Source: Aquimarina mycalae (GTDB lineage Bacteria; Bacteroidota; Bacteroidia; Flavobacteriales; Flavobacteriaceae). From it: a stretch of 64,000 nucleotides of DNA. The stretch is from contig NZ_JARYGY010000010.1 in assembly GCF_029906345.1 (NCBI RefSeq), forward strand, positions 147,803-211,802, in the 5' to 3' direction. The translations under genes and the position numbers were made by a program. The stretch's first letter is position 1; every line of letters begins with the position of its first letter. Shown one piece after another: positions 26,401-34,494 of this stretch. Under the pieces are notes generated by a model, which was not told the DNA's origin, ran no database searches, and worked only from the letters and a program-made list of their open reading frames with translations.

Positions 26401-27916
26401 TTCGATTGAAGATTTATCTCAGTTAATTTATGATTTAAAATCGGCGAATAGAGATGCTAGAATTAATGTGAAGCTAGTATCAGAAGTAGGAGTAGGAACT
26501 GTTGCAGCTGGTGTTGCTAAAGCAAAAGCAGATGTTGTATTAATTTCTGGATTTGATGGAGGAACAGGAGCATCTCCGTTAACATCATTAAAGCACGCTG
26601 GATTACCTTGGGAATTAGGAATAGCTGAGGCACAACAGACGTTAGTGGGTAATAACCTTAGAAGCAGAATTGTATTAGAGTGTGACGGACAGTTAAAAAC
26701 GGGACGAGATGTGGCTGTAGCCTGTTTATTAGGGGCAGAAGAATTTGGTTTTGCCACAGCTCCGTTAGTAGCATCAGGATGTGTAATGATGCGAGTATGT
26801 CACTTAAATACATGCCCTGTAGGTATTGCAACCCAAAATCCAGAATTACGTAAAAAGTTCAAAGGAAAACCAGAACACGTAGTAAATTATATGTATTTCG
26901 TTGCTCAGGAATTGAGAGAGATTATGGCGCAACTAGGTTTCAGAACTATTAATGAAATGGTAGGACAAGTGAATAAATTAGATCGTAAGCAAGCCATTGA
27001 ACATTATAAAACTGCTGGAGTTGATCTTTCACCAATTCTACATCAAGTAGAAGCACCTACAGGAGTAGAAGTATATAATTCAGAGACACAAGATCACTGT
27101 TTAGGTAAATCAATTGATTTTGAGATTATTGAACAAGCACATCAGGCATTATTTAGAAAAGAGAAAACTACACTAGATTTTGATATTACAAATACTGATA
27201 GAGCAGTAGGAGCAATCCTAAGTAATGAAATCTCAAAGATATATGGATCACAAGGATTACCAGATAATACATTGAAGTTGAATTTTAACGGTGCAGCAGG
27301 TCAGAGTTTTGGAGCTTTTGCCACCAAAGGTTTAACAATGATTGTACATGGTAATACCAATGATTACCTGGGTAAAGGGCTTTCTGGAGCTAAATTAATT
27401 ATCAAAGTGCCAGATGAAGCGACTCTAGTGCCAGAAGACAATGTCATTACTGGGAATGTTACCTTGTATGGAGCTACCAATGGAGAAGTGTTTATCAATG
27501 GAAAAGCAGGAGAACGATTCTGTGTTCGTAATTCTGGTGCAAAAGCGGTTGTAGAAGGAATAGGTGATCATGGATGCGAATATATGACAGGTGGAGTAGC
27601 TGTTATTCTTGGAGAAGTAGGGCGAAATTTTGGAGCAGGGATGTCTGGAGGAATTGCATATATCTATGATGATAAAAAGACATTCGAAGCACATTGCAAT
27701 AAAGAAGCATTGAACCTCGATCCTGTAGAAATACAAGAAGATGTGATAGAATTAAAAGGATTGATAGAGGCTCACTATAATGCTACTTTAAGTCCGTTAG
27801 CACAACGAATTCTGGAAAATTGGGAAAGTGAATTGCCAAAATTCATCAAGATCTTCCCAGAAGAGTATAAGCAAGCTTTAAAACGATTAGAAGAAGAAAA
27901 ATTAGCACAAGCATAA
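23417..27916 (+). CDS. gltB: glutamate synthase large subunit
   Basis: A 1499-aa large subunit making two glutamates from glutamine and 2-oxoglutarate. After a short propeptide the nucleophile Cys16 (DACGAGFI) starts the class-II glutamine amidotransferase domain. The central domain follows, then the FMN-binding synthase domain (FKTGAMSYGSISQEAHE, GGKSNSGEGGE, SGFDGGTGASPL) and the 3Fe-4S cysteines (CVMMRVCHLNTCPVG), and finally the beta-helix GXGXG domain (NGEVFINGKAGERFCVRNSGA). Size and order are standard. The gltD ATG lies 13 bases after the stop. Divergent from the PII-amt operon, so nitrogen control of both is expected. Confidence 0.98.
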   Translation: MKKQGMYLPEFEHDACGAGFICSLEGKKSNDIIHKALEILEKLEHRGAVSSDGKTGDGAGILIDIPHDFFVENCTFDLPEAGEYAVSNVFLPKKENQRQFCIDTFEKNITDQGLKLLGWRDVPVDTVHLGEIAATTEPFIRQIFIGKHNAEQNYFDFNLKLFTARKVTEHTIYSSKLSESKFFYVPSLSTKTLIFKGLLMPEDIKLYYTDLMDPKVVTRLALVHQRFSTNTFPTWDLAQPFRYMCHNGEINTLRGNVTRMRSREELLESNWFGDDIKKVLPVVLRGKSDSASMDMVVELLLMTGRSLPEVMMMMVPEAWEKNPEMSEAKRAFYEYNSCAMEPWDGPASIPFTDGNYIGAVLDRNGLRPSRYTVTKDGYVIMSSETGVVDIAPSNLEFHGRLEPGKMFLVDMSEGRIINDEEIKEEIAAKHPYREWIDTNLVHLKDIPYNDCPLFLGEETIAKRKEVFGYTQEDIDTIIVPMSQLAKEPIGSMGSDTPIAVLSERSQLIYNYFKQLFAQVTNPPLDGIREELITDISLTLGSDYNIFDINEKHCNKLKIQNPVISKEDLDKIKTYADKGFKATSVPMLYNINRGLNGLEDALEIMLNKVSEEIDEGSNIIILSDRNVSKHRAPIPALLACSFVNSGLQKLGKRSQVSIIIESAEPREVHHFALLFGYGASAINPYMVNEIIKEQIEDKNITDLEALEAVTNYNKAVGKGVLKVMNKIGISTLNSYRSSQLFECIGINTQVVDKYFPNTATRIQGIGLYEIEKEIAKRHKRAYIEREVDAALDLEIGGQYRWRRNGEKHQFNPLSVAKLQKSVRDNDPKTYKEYANLINKQSKSLMTIRGLLEFSNYDPIPLDEVEPWTEIVKRFKTGAMSYGSISQEAHENLAIAMNRIGGKSNSGEGGENPLRFYKDVNGDWKNSAIKQVASGRFGVSSNYLTNASEIQIKMAQGAKPGEGGQLPGPKVNPEIAKTRNSTPYVGLISPPPHHDIYSIEDLSQLIYDLKSANRDARINVKLVSEVGVGTVAAGVAKAKADVVLISGFDGGTGASPLTSLKHAGLPWELGIAEAQQTLVGNNLRSRIVLECDGQLKTGRDVAVACLLGAEEFGFATAPLVASGCVMMRVCHLNTCPVGIATQNPELRKKFKGKPEHVVNYMYFVAQELREIMAQLGFRTINEMVGQVNKLDRKQAIEHYKTAGVDLSPILHQVEAPTGVEVYNSETQDHCLGKSIDFEIIEQAHQALFRKEKTTLDFDITNTDRAVGAILSNEISKIYGSQGLPDNTLKLNFNGAAGQSFGAFATKGLTMIVHGNTNDYLGKGLSGAKLIIKVPDEATLVPEDNVITGNVTLYGATNGEVFINGKAGERFCVRNSGAKAVVEGIGDHGCEYMTGGVAVILGEVGRNFGAGMSGGIAYIYDDKKTFEAHCNKEALNLDPVEIQEDVIELKGLIEAHYNATLSPLAQRILENWESELPKFIKIFPEEYKQALKRLEEEKLAQA

Positions 27917-27929
27917 AACGATATTGAAC

Positions 27930-29393
27930 ATGGGAAAGATAACTGGATTTTTAGAATTTGAAAGAGAGATTGAACAGTACCAACCTGTTAAAGATCGTAT
28001 AAAAGGATATAAAGAGTTTACCGTGCCAATGGACGAAAGTAAGCTAAAAGATCAAGGAGCAAGATGTATGGACTGCGGGATTCCGTTTTGCCATAGTGGT
28101 TGTCCTTTAGGAAACTTAATTCCTGATTTTAATGATGCTGTCTATAGAGGAAAATGGGAAAAAGCGACTCGAATTTTACACGCAACCAATAATTTTCCTG
28201 AGTTTACAGGGAGATTGTGTCCCGCTCCTTGCGAAGAGGCATGTGTTTTAGGAATTAATGAAGATCCTGTAACTATTGAAAATATAGAAAAAAATATTGT
28301 AGAAGAAGCTTTTAAAAATGGTTGGGTTAAAGCAAATCCTCCAGTAAGTAGAACAGGCAAAACTATTGCTGTAATAGGATCAGGACCTGCAGGTTTGGCA
28401 ACTGCTCAACAACTCAATCGCGCTGGACATCTGGTTACAGTTTTCGAAAGAGATGAAAAAGTAGGAGGTTTGTTACGTTATGGTATTCCTGACTTTAAAA
28501 TGGAAAAGAATGTAATCGATCGTAGAGTAGAAATTCTAGAAGAAGAAGGTATTGTGTTTAAAACGAATACTGCCATAGGAAAAGATATCAAAGCAGATGA
28601 ATTGAAAGCTTCGTATGATGCAGTTGTATTATGTACAGGAGCAACAGTACGTCGTAACTTACCAGTAAAAGGCGCAGATCTTAATGGAGTAGTACAGGCA
28701 ATGGATTTCTTAAAACAAAATAACAAACGTGTAGATGGAATTACAGAACTAGGAGAAGAAATACTTGCTACCCAAAAAGACGTGATTGTAATTGGAGGAG
28801 GAGATACTGGATCGGATTGTATTGGAACTTCTATTCGACACGGAGCAACTTCAGTTACTAATTTCGAAATTATGGGTAAGGGAACAATAGAACGACCTGC
28901 GAATCAGCCTTGGCCATTTTGGCCAATGCGTTTACGTACCAGTTCCTCTCATGAAGAAGGTGCAAAACGTAATTGGAGTATATCGACCAAGGAGTTTTTG
29001 GGAGATGAGCACGGTAATCTTAGAGGTTTGATTACCTCTCAAGTAGAATGGATCAAAGAAAATGGGCGTTTTACTTTAAAGGAAATTCCAAATACAGAGA
29101 AAGAATGGAAGTGTGAACTTGCTTTATTGGCAATGGGTTTCACAGGATCAGAACCTACAATTGCAGAACAACTAGGTGTTGATATGGATGCCAGAACTAA
29201 TATTAAAGCTGCCGAAGATAATTATGCAACTAATGTAAAAGGTGTTTTTGCTGCTGGAGATACCCGAAGAGGACAGTCATTAATCGTATGGGCAATTGCA
29301 GAAGGTAGACAAGCTGCACATCATATAGATACCTATTTAATGGGTAGTTCAAATCTTCCTTTAAAAGGAGATGGCGATTTGCCAAGAGTTTAG
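27930..29393 (+). CDS. gltD: glutamate synthase small subunit
   Basis: An FAD/NADPH-dependent reductase of 487 aa that feeds electrons to GltB. The ATG at 27930 (MGKITGFLEFEREIEQ) was preferred over an upstream TTG. An N-terminal Fe-S region (CMDCGIPFCHSGCPLGN, then CPAPCEEACVLG) is followed by the FAD site (VIGSGPAGLATAQQLNRAG), an NADPH site (VIGGGDTGSDCIGT) and the closing FAAGDTRRGQSLIVWAIAEGR. The C-terminus NLPLKGDGDLPRV is of special interest because a second copy of its coding sequence occurs at 32199-32246. A terminator follows at 29430. Confidence 0.98.
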   Translation: MGKITGFLEFEREIEQYQPVKDRIKGYKEFTVPMDESKLKDQGARCMDCGIPFCHSGCPLGNLIPDFNDAVYRGKWEKATRILHATNNFPEFTGRLCPAPCEEACVLGINEDPVTIENIEKNIVEEAFKNGWVKANPPVSRTGKTIAVIGSGPAGLATAQQLNRAGHLVTVFERDEKVGGLLRYGIPDFKMEKNVIDRRVEILEEEGIVFKTNTAIGKDIKADELKASYDAVVLCTGATVRRNLPVKGADLNGVVQAMDFLKQNNKRVDGITELGEEILATQKDVIVIGGGDTGSDCIGTSIRHGATSVTNFEIMGKGTIERPANQPWPFWPMRLRTSSSHEEGAKRNWSISTKEFLGDEHGNLRGLITSQVEWIKENGRFTLKEIPNTEKEWKCELALLAMGFTGSEPTIAEQLGVDMDARTNIKAAEDNYATNVKGVFAAGDTRRGQSLIVWAIAEGRQAAHHIDTYLMGSSNLPLKGDGDLPRV

Positions 29394-29429
29394 TTTTTTA
29401 GAATCTAATATTCAATATTAGTGTTAATA

Positions 29430-29466
29430 AAAGGCTGCTAATCGCTGATTTTAGTAGCCTTTTTTT
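29430..29466 (+). terminator. gltD terminator, member of a local terminator family
   Basis: AAAGGCTGCTAA pairs with TTAGTAGCCTTT (one G-T pair) around a nine-base loop and ends in a T-run. Its arm sequence is shared with the hairpins at 32259, 35361 and 36227. Confidence 0.85.
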
Positions 29467-29888
29467 ATATTGGATGTTACAGTTATTCATACAATGCATA
29501 TTTTGCAGTCTATCTTTATAGGCAATTGATTTCTTATTTTTTTATGAAATACATGAAACATCAATTATCACTCCTTAATCTTTAATGCATTGATGTTTTT
29601 ATCCGTATACCTGTTATATTGTTTCGTCACTACAATTAATTAAATATTTCCGCTACTTAAGGGATATGTTGTGGTTTGTTTTCTCTCCTGTCTTCATTGA
29701 ATGTTTCTAATTCTAACGACCTGAATTTGTATACTTTATAAGGATGTGTTTTTTGAATGTTTTAATTTTCTTTGACAAAACACTAACAACCATTAGTACA
29801 TTGATTTTTGCAGTTAATACAATTAGAGGTGCTTAAAATGGGGTTTATTTATAGGTTTGATGAAAAATTAACACAAAATCTATGAATT
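29467..29888. other. intergenic region at the left border of the two-gene cassette
   Basis: 420 bases without a convincing gene. The stretch is T-rich on the plus strand. Near its right end TAGGTTTG at 29852-29859 fits a -7 box about 30 bases before the ATG at 29889, but no well-placed -33 TTG was found. Confidence 0.45.
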
Positions 29889-31418
29889 ATGAAATTTAGA
29901 AATTTTAAAAGTACAGTAACAAGATACTTTAAGAAAGTATCATTGATCGTATTAGTAGCCTCAGGCAGTTTTTTATTTAACAGTTGCCAACAGGATAGTA
30001 TAGAAGAATTATCGTTGATCGAAGAGGCCGAAGAACTTTCTGTTAATGATGCTGTGAAATCAAAAAATTATTATTATGATGAATATGGGGAATTATCAGG
30101 TACCTCAGAAGGCCCGAATGATGTAGGTATCTCGTATAATGATGGTGTGTCTCCAATAGCATCAAAAGTAGAGCATTCTCGAGGTTACTACCGAAGAGTC
30201 GCTTTTTATCAGTATCGTGATTTCAAAGGAGCACAATGGGATATTTTTACTAAAAAACTATCTGAGAAACGTTATTTACCACTAGCTGCAAGAGATAAGG
30301 GGGTTCTTTCTGTAATTGTCGCACCTCGTTGTAATGCTAATATATATAATAAGGAGGGGAAAAGAATTGTTTGGTTAAATAATTCCTTAAGAAGTACACC
30401 CAAATTTAGTCGGTTATATTTAGATTCTTCTGATGGAAAACCTTGGACTTATGATTATGCGTGTGTGGCGAATACTCCACATGTAGGTGATGCCTATTCT
30501 GAAAAGAATTTTAGAGGAAATTCTTTACCGTTGTATGCGGATGAAGATTATGAATTTAGGCCACGATATATTTCAGGTTGGTATTATACCCCAATACAAT
30601 CGGTTTCTATGAATGCCGTTAATCAAGATGGAGTATTGCTTTTAAAAGATCCAACTGATTTATCCCGTCCTGCTATTCATTTACATTCTAGAGAAGACGT
30701 TTCAGATATTGGACGCTTATCGGGTCGAAGAAATCTAAGAATTTATTTAAATCCTGACCCTAAAACTACACACTATTCTTTCCAAGAGTATAAAGGACAA
30801 AAGATTATTGATTTTTTACGTAGGAAGGATAACTATAAAGGAGGAAAAATATCAGTTACTAAAGCTCAATTAGGATGCTTATGTAAAGCAGTAGGAGATC
30901 AATGTGAAACAGTAAATGCGGATATATCTCTAGCTAGTAAGGGACTGGATATAGGTTGTCTTACTGCCATAGGTGTTTTTCGTAATTCAATCAAAAAAGC
31001 GTATACAACTACAACAGGAAAAGTAAAAGACATATATAATAACCTACGAGTTGAGACTGATCAAATCGTTAGAGATATGGAAATTGCGGAGGATGAAGGA
31101 GGTATTGAAGAACTCTCAGAGTTATCAATGGAAATGGCAGATTTGGGTACAGAGGCTGTTGCAGCTGCAGAAGAAACAGTACTTATAGGAGCAGAGACTG
31201 CTGAAGTGGCTGAAGTAGTAGCTGGTGCCTCAGTGGCTGTTGCTGCAACGACCCTAGTAGGATGTGCTCTAGGTGTACATATAACTTTAAAATCGGAATA
31301 TACTCAAGATTGTAAGAATACAATAAATCATTGTAATTCTTCCGAATTTTATGGTAGGGTTACCGTAGTAAATGATTTTAGGATTACCAATAATGAATTG
31401 TGTAATGAAACTTTGTAA
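29889..31418 (+). CDS. Cys-rich lipoprotein with crystallin-like modules and Ala-rich hydrophobic C-terminus
   Basis: A 509-aa predicted lipoprotein; the lipobox is LFNSC at residues 29-33. Two segments look like beta/gamma-crystallin motifs: FYQYRDFKGAQWDIF (residues about 104-118) and DAYSEKNFRGNSLPLYADEDYEF followed by WYYTPIQSVSM (about 201-240). Further on come GCLCKAVGDQCE and GLDIGC, then a long acidic and Ala-rich helix (about 390-440) that turns into a hydrophobic stretch VVAGASVAVAATTLVGCALGV, and a C-terminal Cys cluster (QDCKNTINHCNSS, ELCNE). About eleven Cys predict disulphides. The whole is not a family I recognise; the helix could insert in membranes, which is inference. The anchored thioredoxin follows 56 bases downstream. 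Confidence 0.8.
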   Translation: MKFRNFKSTVTRYFKKVSLIVLVASGSFLFNSCQQDSIEELSLIEEAEELSVNDAVKSKNYYYDEYGELSGTSEGPNDVGISYNDGVSPIASKVEHSRGYYRRVAFYQYRDFKGAQWDIFTKKLSEKRYLPLAARDKGVLSVIVAPRCNANIYNKEGKRIVWLNNSLRSTPKFSRLYLDSSDGKPWTYDYACVANTPHVGDAYSEKNFRGNSLPLYADEDYEFRPRYISGWYYTPIQSVSMNAVNQDGVLLLKDPTDLSRPAIHLHSREDVSDIGRLSGRRNLRIYLNPDPKTTHYSFQEYKGQKIIDFLRRKDNYKGGKISVTKAQLGCLCKAVGDQCETVNADISLASKGLDIGCLTAIGVFRNSIKKAYTTTTGKVKDIYNNLRVETDQIVRDMEIAEDEGGIEELSELSMEMADLGTEAVAAAEETVLIGAETAEVAEVVAGASVAVAATTLVGCALGVHITLKSEYTQDCKNTINHCNSSEFYGRVTVVNDFRITNNELCNETL

Positions 31419-31474
31419 CATAGTTTTAAATCAATAAAATAATTTGATTATAATAAAAATATAAAATTATCATT

Positions 31475-32089
31475 ATGAAAAAATCAATTATAATAGGACT
31501 GTTTAGCATGCAGTTTCTAGTACTGACAGGAGTACTAACTTCTATCTACATATCTTATAAAAATAGTAACCGTATTGCATTTACAGAAAGTGTATTAGTA
31601 GATACAAAAGATAAACTACATAGTACTTTTAGTGTTATGGATGGTTTAGCAGAAGTTCAACAAGCAGAAGAAGAGGCAAGTAAACCTCTTGAATCTGGTA
31701 TAAAAGCACCAGCCTTTGATTTACAGGATGAAAATCTAAAAAAGGTGTCACTAGCAGATTATAAGGGTAAAAAAACATTGCTGGTTTTTTCTCAGCCTAG
31801 TTGCCCTTATTGCATAGATTTTTACCCAGTCCTGAATACTTTTCAGGATAAGAAAGAAGATGTAAACGTAGTCATTATGCAATTAAATTCTGATGCCAAA
31901 GAAAATAAGAAGTATAAAAAGCAATATGGTATAGAAGTACCGATCCTGGCAGCTACGAATACTGAATTGGCAAATTATAAAATACGAACGACTCCAACTT
32001 CAGTATTATTGGATGAAAATGGTAAAGTGTATCGTACAGAAAATCCTACAACACTTGATGCGTTAGAAGCATTTGTAGAAGGAGAATAA
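31475..32089 (+). CDS. membrane-anchored thioredoxin-like protein (TlpA/MauD-like redoxin)
   Basis: A 204-aa protein with one N-terminal membrane anchor (residues about 5-25) and a periplasmic redoxin/AhpC-TSA-like domain. The active site is CPYC in FSQPSCPYCIDFYP (residues about 109-112), and the cis-Pro loop reads RTTPTSVLLD, so the catalytic features are intact. The topology and size resemble MauD, which helps a Cys-rich partner fold. It is the second gene of a two-gene unit behind the Cys-rich lipoprotein, so a dedicated disulphide role for that protein is a reasonable inference. Confidence 0.88.
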   Translation: MKKSIIIGLFSMQFLVLTGVLTSIYISYKNSNRIAFTESVLVDTKDKLHSTFSVMDGLAEVQQAEEEASKPLESGIKAPAFDLQDENLKKVSLADYKGKKTLLVFSQPSCPYCIDFYPVLNTFQDKKEDVNVVIMQLNSDAKENKKYKKQYGIEVPILAATNTELANYKIRTTPTSVLLDENGKVYRTENPTTLDALEAFVEGE

Positions 32090-32118
32090 GTAACTTATTA
32101 TGAACTGAGTTGATTATT

Positions 32119-32157
32119 AATCACCATTAATTATAGGCATTGTAATTAGTGGTGATT
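32119..32157 (+). terminator. hairpin after the thioredoxin gene, possible terminator
   Basis: AATCACCATTAATTA pairs with TAATTAGTGGTGATT (one G-T pair) around a nine-base loop. Only a weak T-run follows, so termination may be inefficient. Confidence 0.55.
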
Positions 32158-32198
32158 TCTGTATTTATATTGGTGTATTATTTAATGAAATTGCCTGA

Positions 32199-32246
32199 TT
32201 ACCATTAAAAGGTGACGGTGATTTGCCAAGAGTTTCATTTAATTGA
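32199..32246 (+). pseudogene. partial second copy of the gltD 3' end
   Basis: The DNA reads LPLKGDGDLPRV then SFN and a stop, repeating the last twelve codons of intact gltD. Third-position differences (GGT for GGA, GAC for GAT, GGT for GGC) leave the protein unchanged, so the copy diverged under selection as coding sequence. Similarity continues downstream into a related terminator. Weaker similarity may reach upstream to TATTTAATG near 32180, with a one-base offset. It is the end of a former gltD allele rather than a chance match. Confidence 0.8.
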
Positions 32247-32258
32247 AGTGTTACATAG

Positions 32259-32295
32259 AAAAGGCTGTTAATCACATGTGATTAACAGCCTTTTT
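32259..32295. terminator. 36-bp perfectly palindromic terminator beside the gltD 3' copy
   Basis: AAAAGGCTGTTAATCACA is followed at once by its exact reverse complement (32277-32294), then another T. It matches the gltD terminator in its AAAAGGCTG-TAATC arm. It can also terminate the metalloprotease gene ending at 32323 on the other strand. Confidence 0.85.
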
Positions 32296-32322
32296 AATGA
32301 TTAATTTAAATTTAGCGAATAA

Positions 32323-34302
32323 TTATCTCTTCAAGAATTTCTTGATAACCGTTTGATTATCGGTATTAAATTGAACCAGATATAATCCGCTTTCTAGTGT
32401 TTGAATATTTATTTTACTAGAATTGCTTAAGGTTCCTTTTTTAACAACTTGCCCTATCATATTTGTAATTGAATATGTAATCTCATTAATGCTATTCAAT
32501 GATACGTTAAGGGTGTTTCCTTTGGATGGGTTCGGATGTATACGAACGTCAAAGTTGCTTAGATCTTTTATTGTTCTTGCGGATCCACAAGGTCCCAAAT
32601 TAGTCCAACCTCCATTTGCTCTTCTTTCATATAAAGCATTTCTATATACAACTTTGTCGCCTGCAACATATGTTAAAGAACTATCATATGCAGCTACTCC
32701 AGCGCATCTATCACCTCCTGTTGAGCAAGGAGTACACGATGAACCACCGCAATCTATTCCTGTTTCATCACCATTCTGAATACCATCTGAGCAGGTTGGC
32801 GTTGGCGGATTTCCAGTTCGTATGTTTACCGTATAATCTTCTACTTCACCATAATTAAAAGTTTCACAAGGTGTTGGTATACCATTATATTTCATTGATA
32901 CACGCATTCTTGTAGCTCCTGTTGATGCGCTAGAAGGAACAGTGAAACTACCACTATTAGATGTATCTTGACTCGCAGCCTTCGACCAAACTAGTTCATT
33001 AGTAGCAAAAGTTCCATCATTGTTGTAATCGATCCAAACCCCATAACCTTCATTATAGACAGAACCAGTCCAAGTTGGAGTTACTGTTATTGTATATGAA
33101 TTATTTGTTGATAAATCTGTAGATTTTGAAGTGAAATCTGTATAAGATGAAGCTCCAGAAGTATTATTAATAGTTCCTAATTGTACGCGACTAATGTGCT
33201 CGCCACTTGAGGTAGTACCTTTAGATTCGCAATATTGATTTCCTGTTTGACAAGGTGTACAAGATGAACCTCCACAATCTATTCCTGTTTCATCTCCATT
33301 TTGAATACCATCATCACAAGTTGGTTGGGTTACAGCTCCGCACTTATCCGAAAGAGCTAAACTCGATCTAACACCTCCTGAGAGTAGTACTGATCTCATT
33401 CTATTTTTTTGACCTTGAGTAAATAAGTTCATACATGAATCATCACTATAATCCATGTAATTTTGTACCATATCCCGTGATCCACAAGAATTGTGAGTAG
33501 TATTACAACCTGTATTAGAAGCATCAGATTCTGGTGTATCACTTACAAAATCATCCACTCCGCAACCACCATCGCCCCATATATGACGAAGGTTTAGGAA
33601 ATGACCAACTTCATGTGTTGTTGTACGCCCTAAGTTAAACGGTGCTGTAGCTGTACCTATTTTTCCGAAATATTTATATCCCATAACCACACCATCTGTT
33701 GCAGGATTACCTCCAGGAAATTGCGCAAAACCTAAAAGATTATTAAAACCTGGTGCAGAAAGTTTTGGACATACCCACATGTTTAGGTATTGTGTGGTAT
33801 CCCAAGGATTAACCCCTCCAGAAGATAATTTCTTCATGTCGTTATTGGCACCTGATCCCCAATCTTCTCGAGTAACTTGTTTTCTGGTAATTCCGTTTGT
33901 ACTATTTCCATTAGGATCTATGGTAGCTAAACAAAATTCGATTTGTGTATCTGATGCTTGTGACCAGACATTATTTGCATCACTATTTGTACGTCTAAAA
34001 TCCTCATTTAAAACTTCCATTTGTGATTGTATTTGAGCATCGCTAATATTTTCTGTTGCGTTTCTATAAAGTATATGTATCACAACAGGAATTGTAATAA
34101 TATCTCCCTGAATACTTTTAGATGTTTCTAGTTCTTTTACCTTTTCTTGAGTAAAAGCTTCAATTTTTGCCATGCGTTCTGATAGGCCTTTGTCGAGTTT
34201 CATCCTATTTTCTAAATCTTCCATAACAGCACAGTTTCTGTCTTGTGTAAATACTGTTACCGAAAAAAGAATACAAAATAGTAGTGTAAGTGTATTTTTC
34301 AT
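32323..34302 (-). CDS. secreted M43-type zinc metalloprotease with GEVED, carbohydrate-binding and T9SS domains
   Basis: A 659-aa secreted protease. A signal peptide (to about residue 20) precedes a pro-region and a pappalysin/M43-type catalytic domain with zinc site HEVGHFLNLRH (His230, Glu231, His234, His240). Next come two copies of a Cys-rich unit (GIQNGDETGIDCGGS, residues about 329-350 and 505-525), a GEVED domain between them (GYGVWIDYNNDG, FNYGEVEDYTV), a chitin-binding-like module (YVAGDKVVYRNALYERR) and a T9SS sorting domain (VRIHPNPSKGNTLNVSL to IKKFLKR). Likely exported and surface-attached or released. It is convergent with the cassette and divergent from the next protease. Confidence 0.93.
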   Translation of the reverse strand: MKNTLTLLFCILFSVTVFTQDRNCAVMEDLENRMKLDKGLSERMAKIEAFTQEKVKELETSKSIQGDIITIPVVIHILYRNATENISDAQIQSQMEVLNEDFRRTNSDANNVWSQASDTQIEFCLATIDPNGNSTNGITRKQVTREDWGSGANNDMKKLSSGGVNPWDTTQYLNMWVCPKLSAPGFNNLLGFAQFPGGNPATDGVVMGYKYFGKIGTATAPFNLGRTTTHEVGHFLNLRHIWGDGGCGVDDFVSDTPESDASNTGCNTTHNSCGSRDMVQNYMDYSDDSCMNLFTQGQKNRMRSVLLSGGVRSSLALSDKCGAVTQPTCDDGIQNGDETGIDCGGSSCTPCQTGNQYCESKGTTSSGEHISRVQLGTINNTSGASSYTDFTSKSTDLSTNNSYTITVTPTWTGSVYNEGYGVWIDYNNDGTFATNELVWSKAASQDTSNSGSFTVPSSASTGATRMRVSMKYNGIPTPCETFNYGEVEDYTVNIRTGNPPTPTCSDGIQNGDETGIDCGGSSCTPCSTGGDRCAGVAAYDSSLTYVAGDKVVYRNALYERRANGGWTNLGPCGSARTIKDLSNFDVRIHPNPSKGNTLNVSLNSINEITYSITNMIGQVVKKGTLSNSSKINIQTLESGLYLVQFNTDNQTVIKKFLKR

Positions 34303-34494
34303 AATACTAAATAAATTTGTAAGTAGTTAGCTTATATTTAATAATTGATCAATAATATTGATTAATTATCAACTATTTAACTATTTGATAGTTAATATGT
34401 TAATTAAGTGTATTTTGTATTATGATCTGCTAATATGGTATTGATTGCACCTTAAATTATTAGGTAATTTTCTAATAACTTAAAAACTAACATT

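Noticed and set aside
23511..27736. Antisense open frames within gltB
   Set aside because: They are shadows of the strongly coding plus strand and have no family motif.
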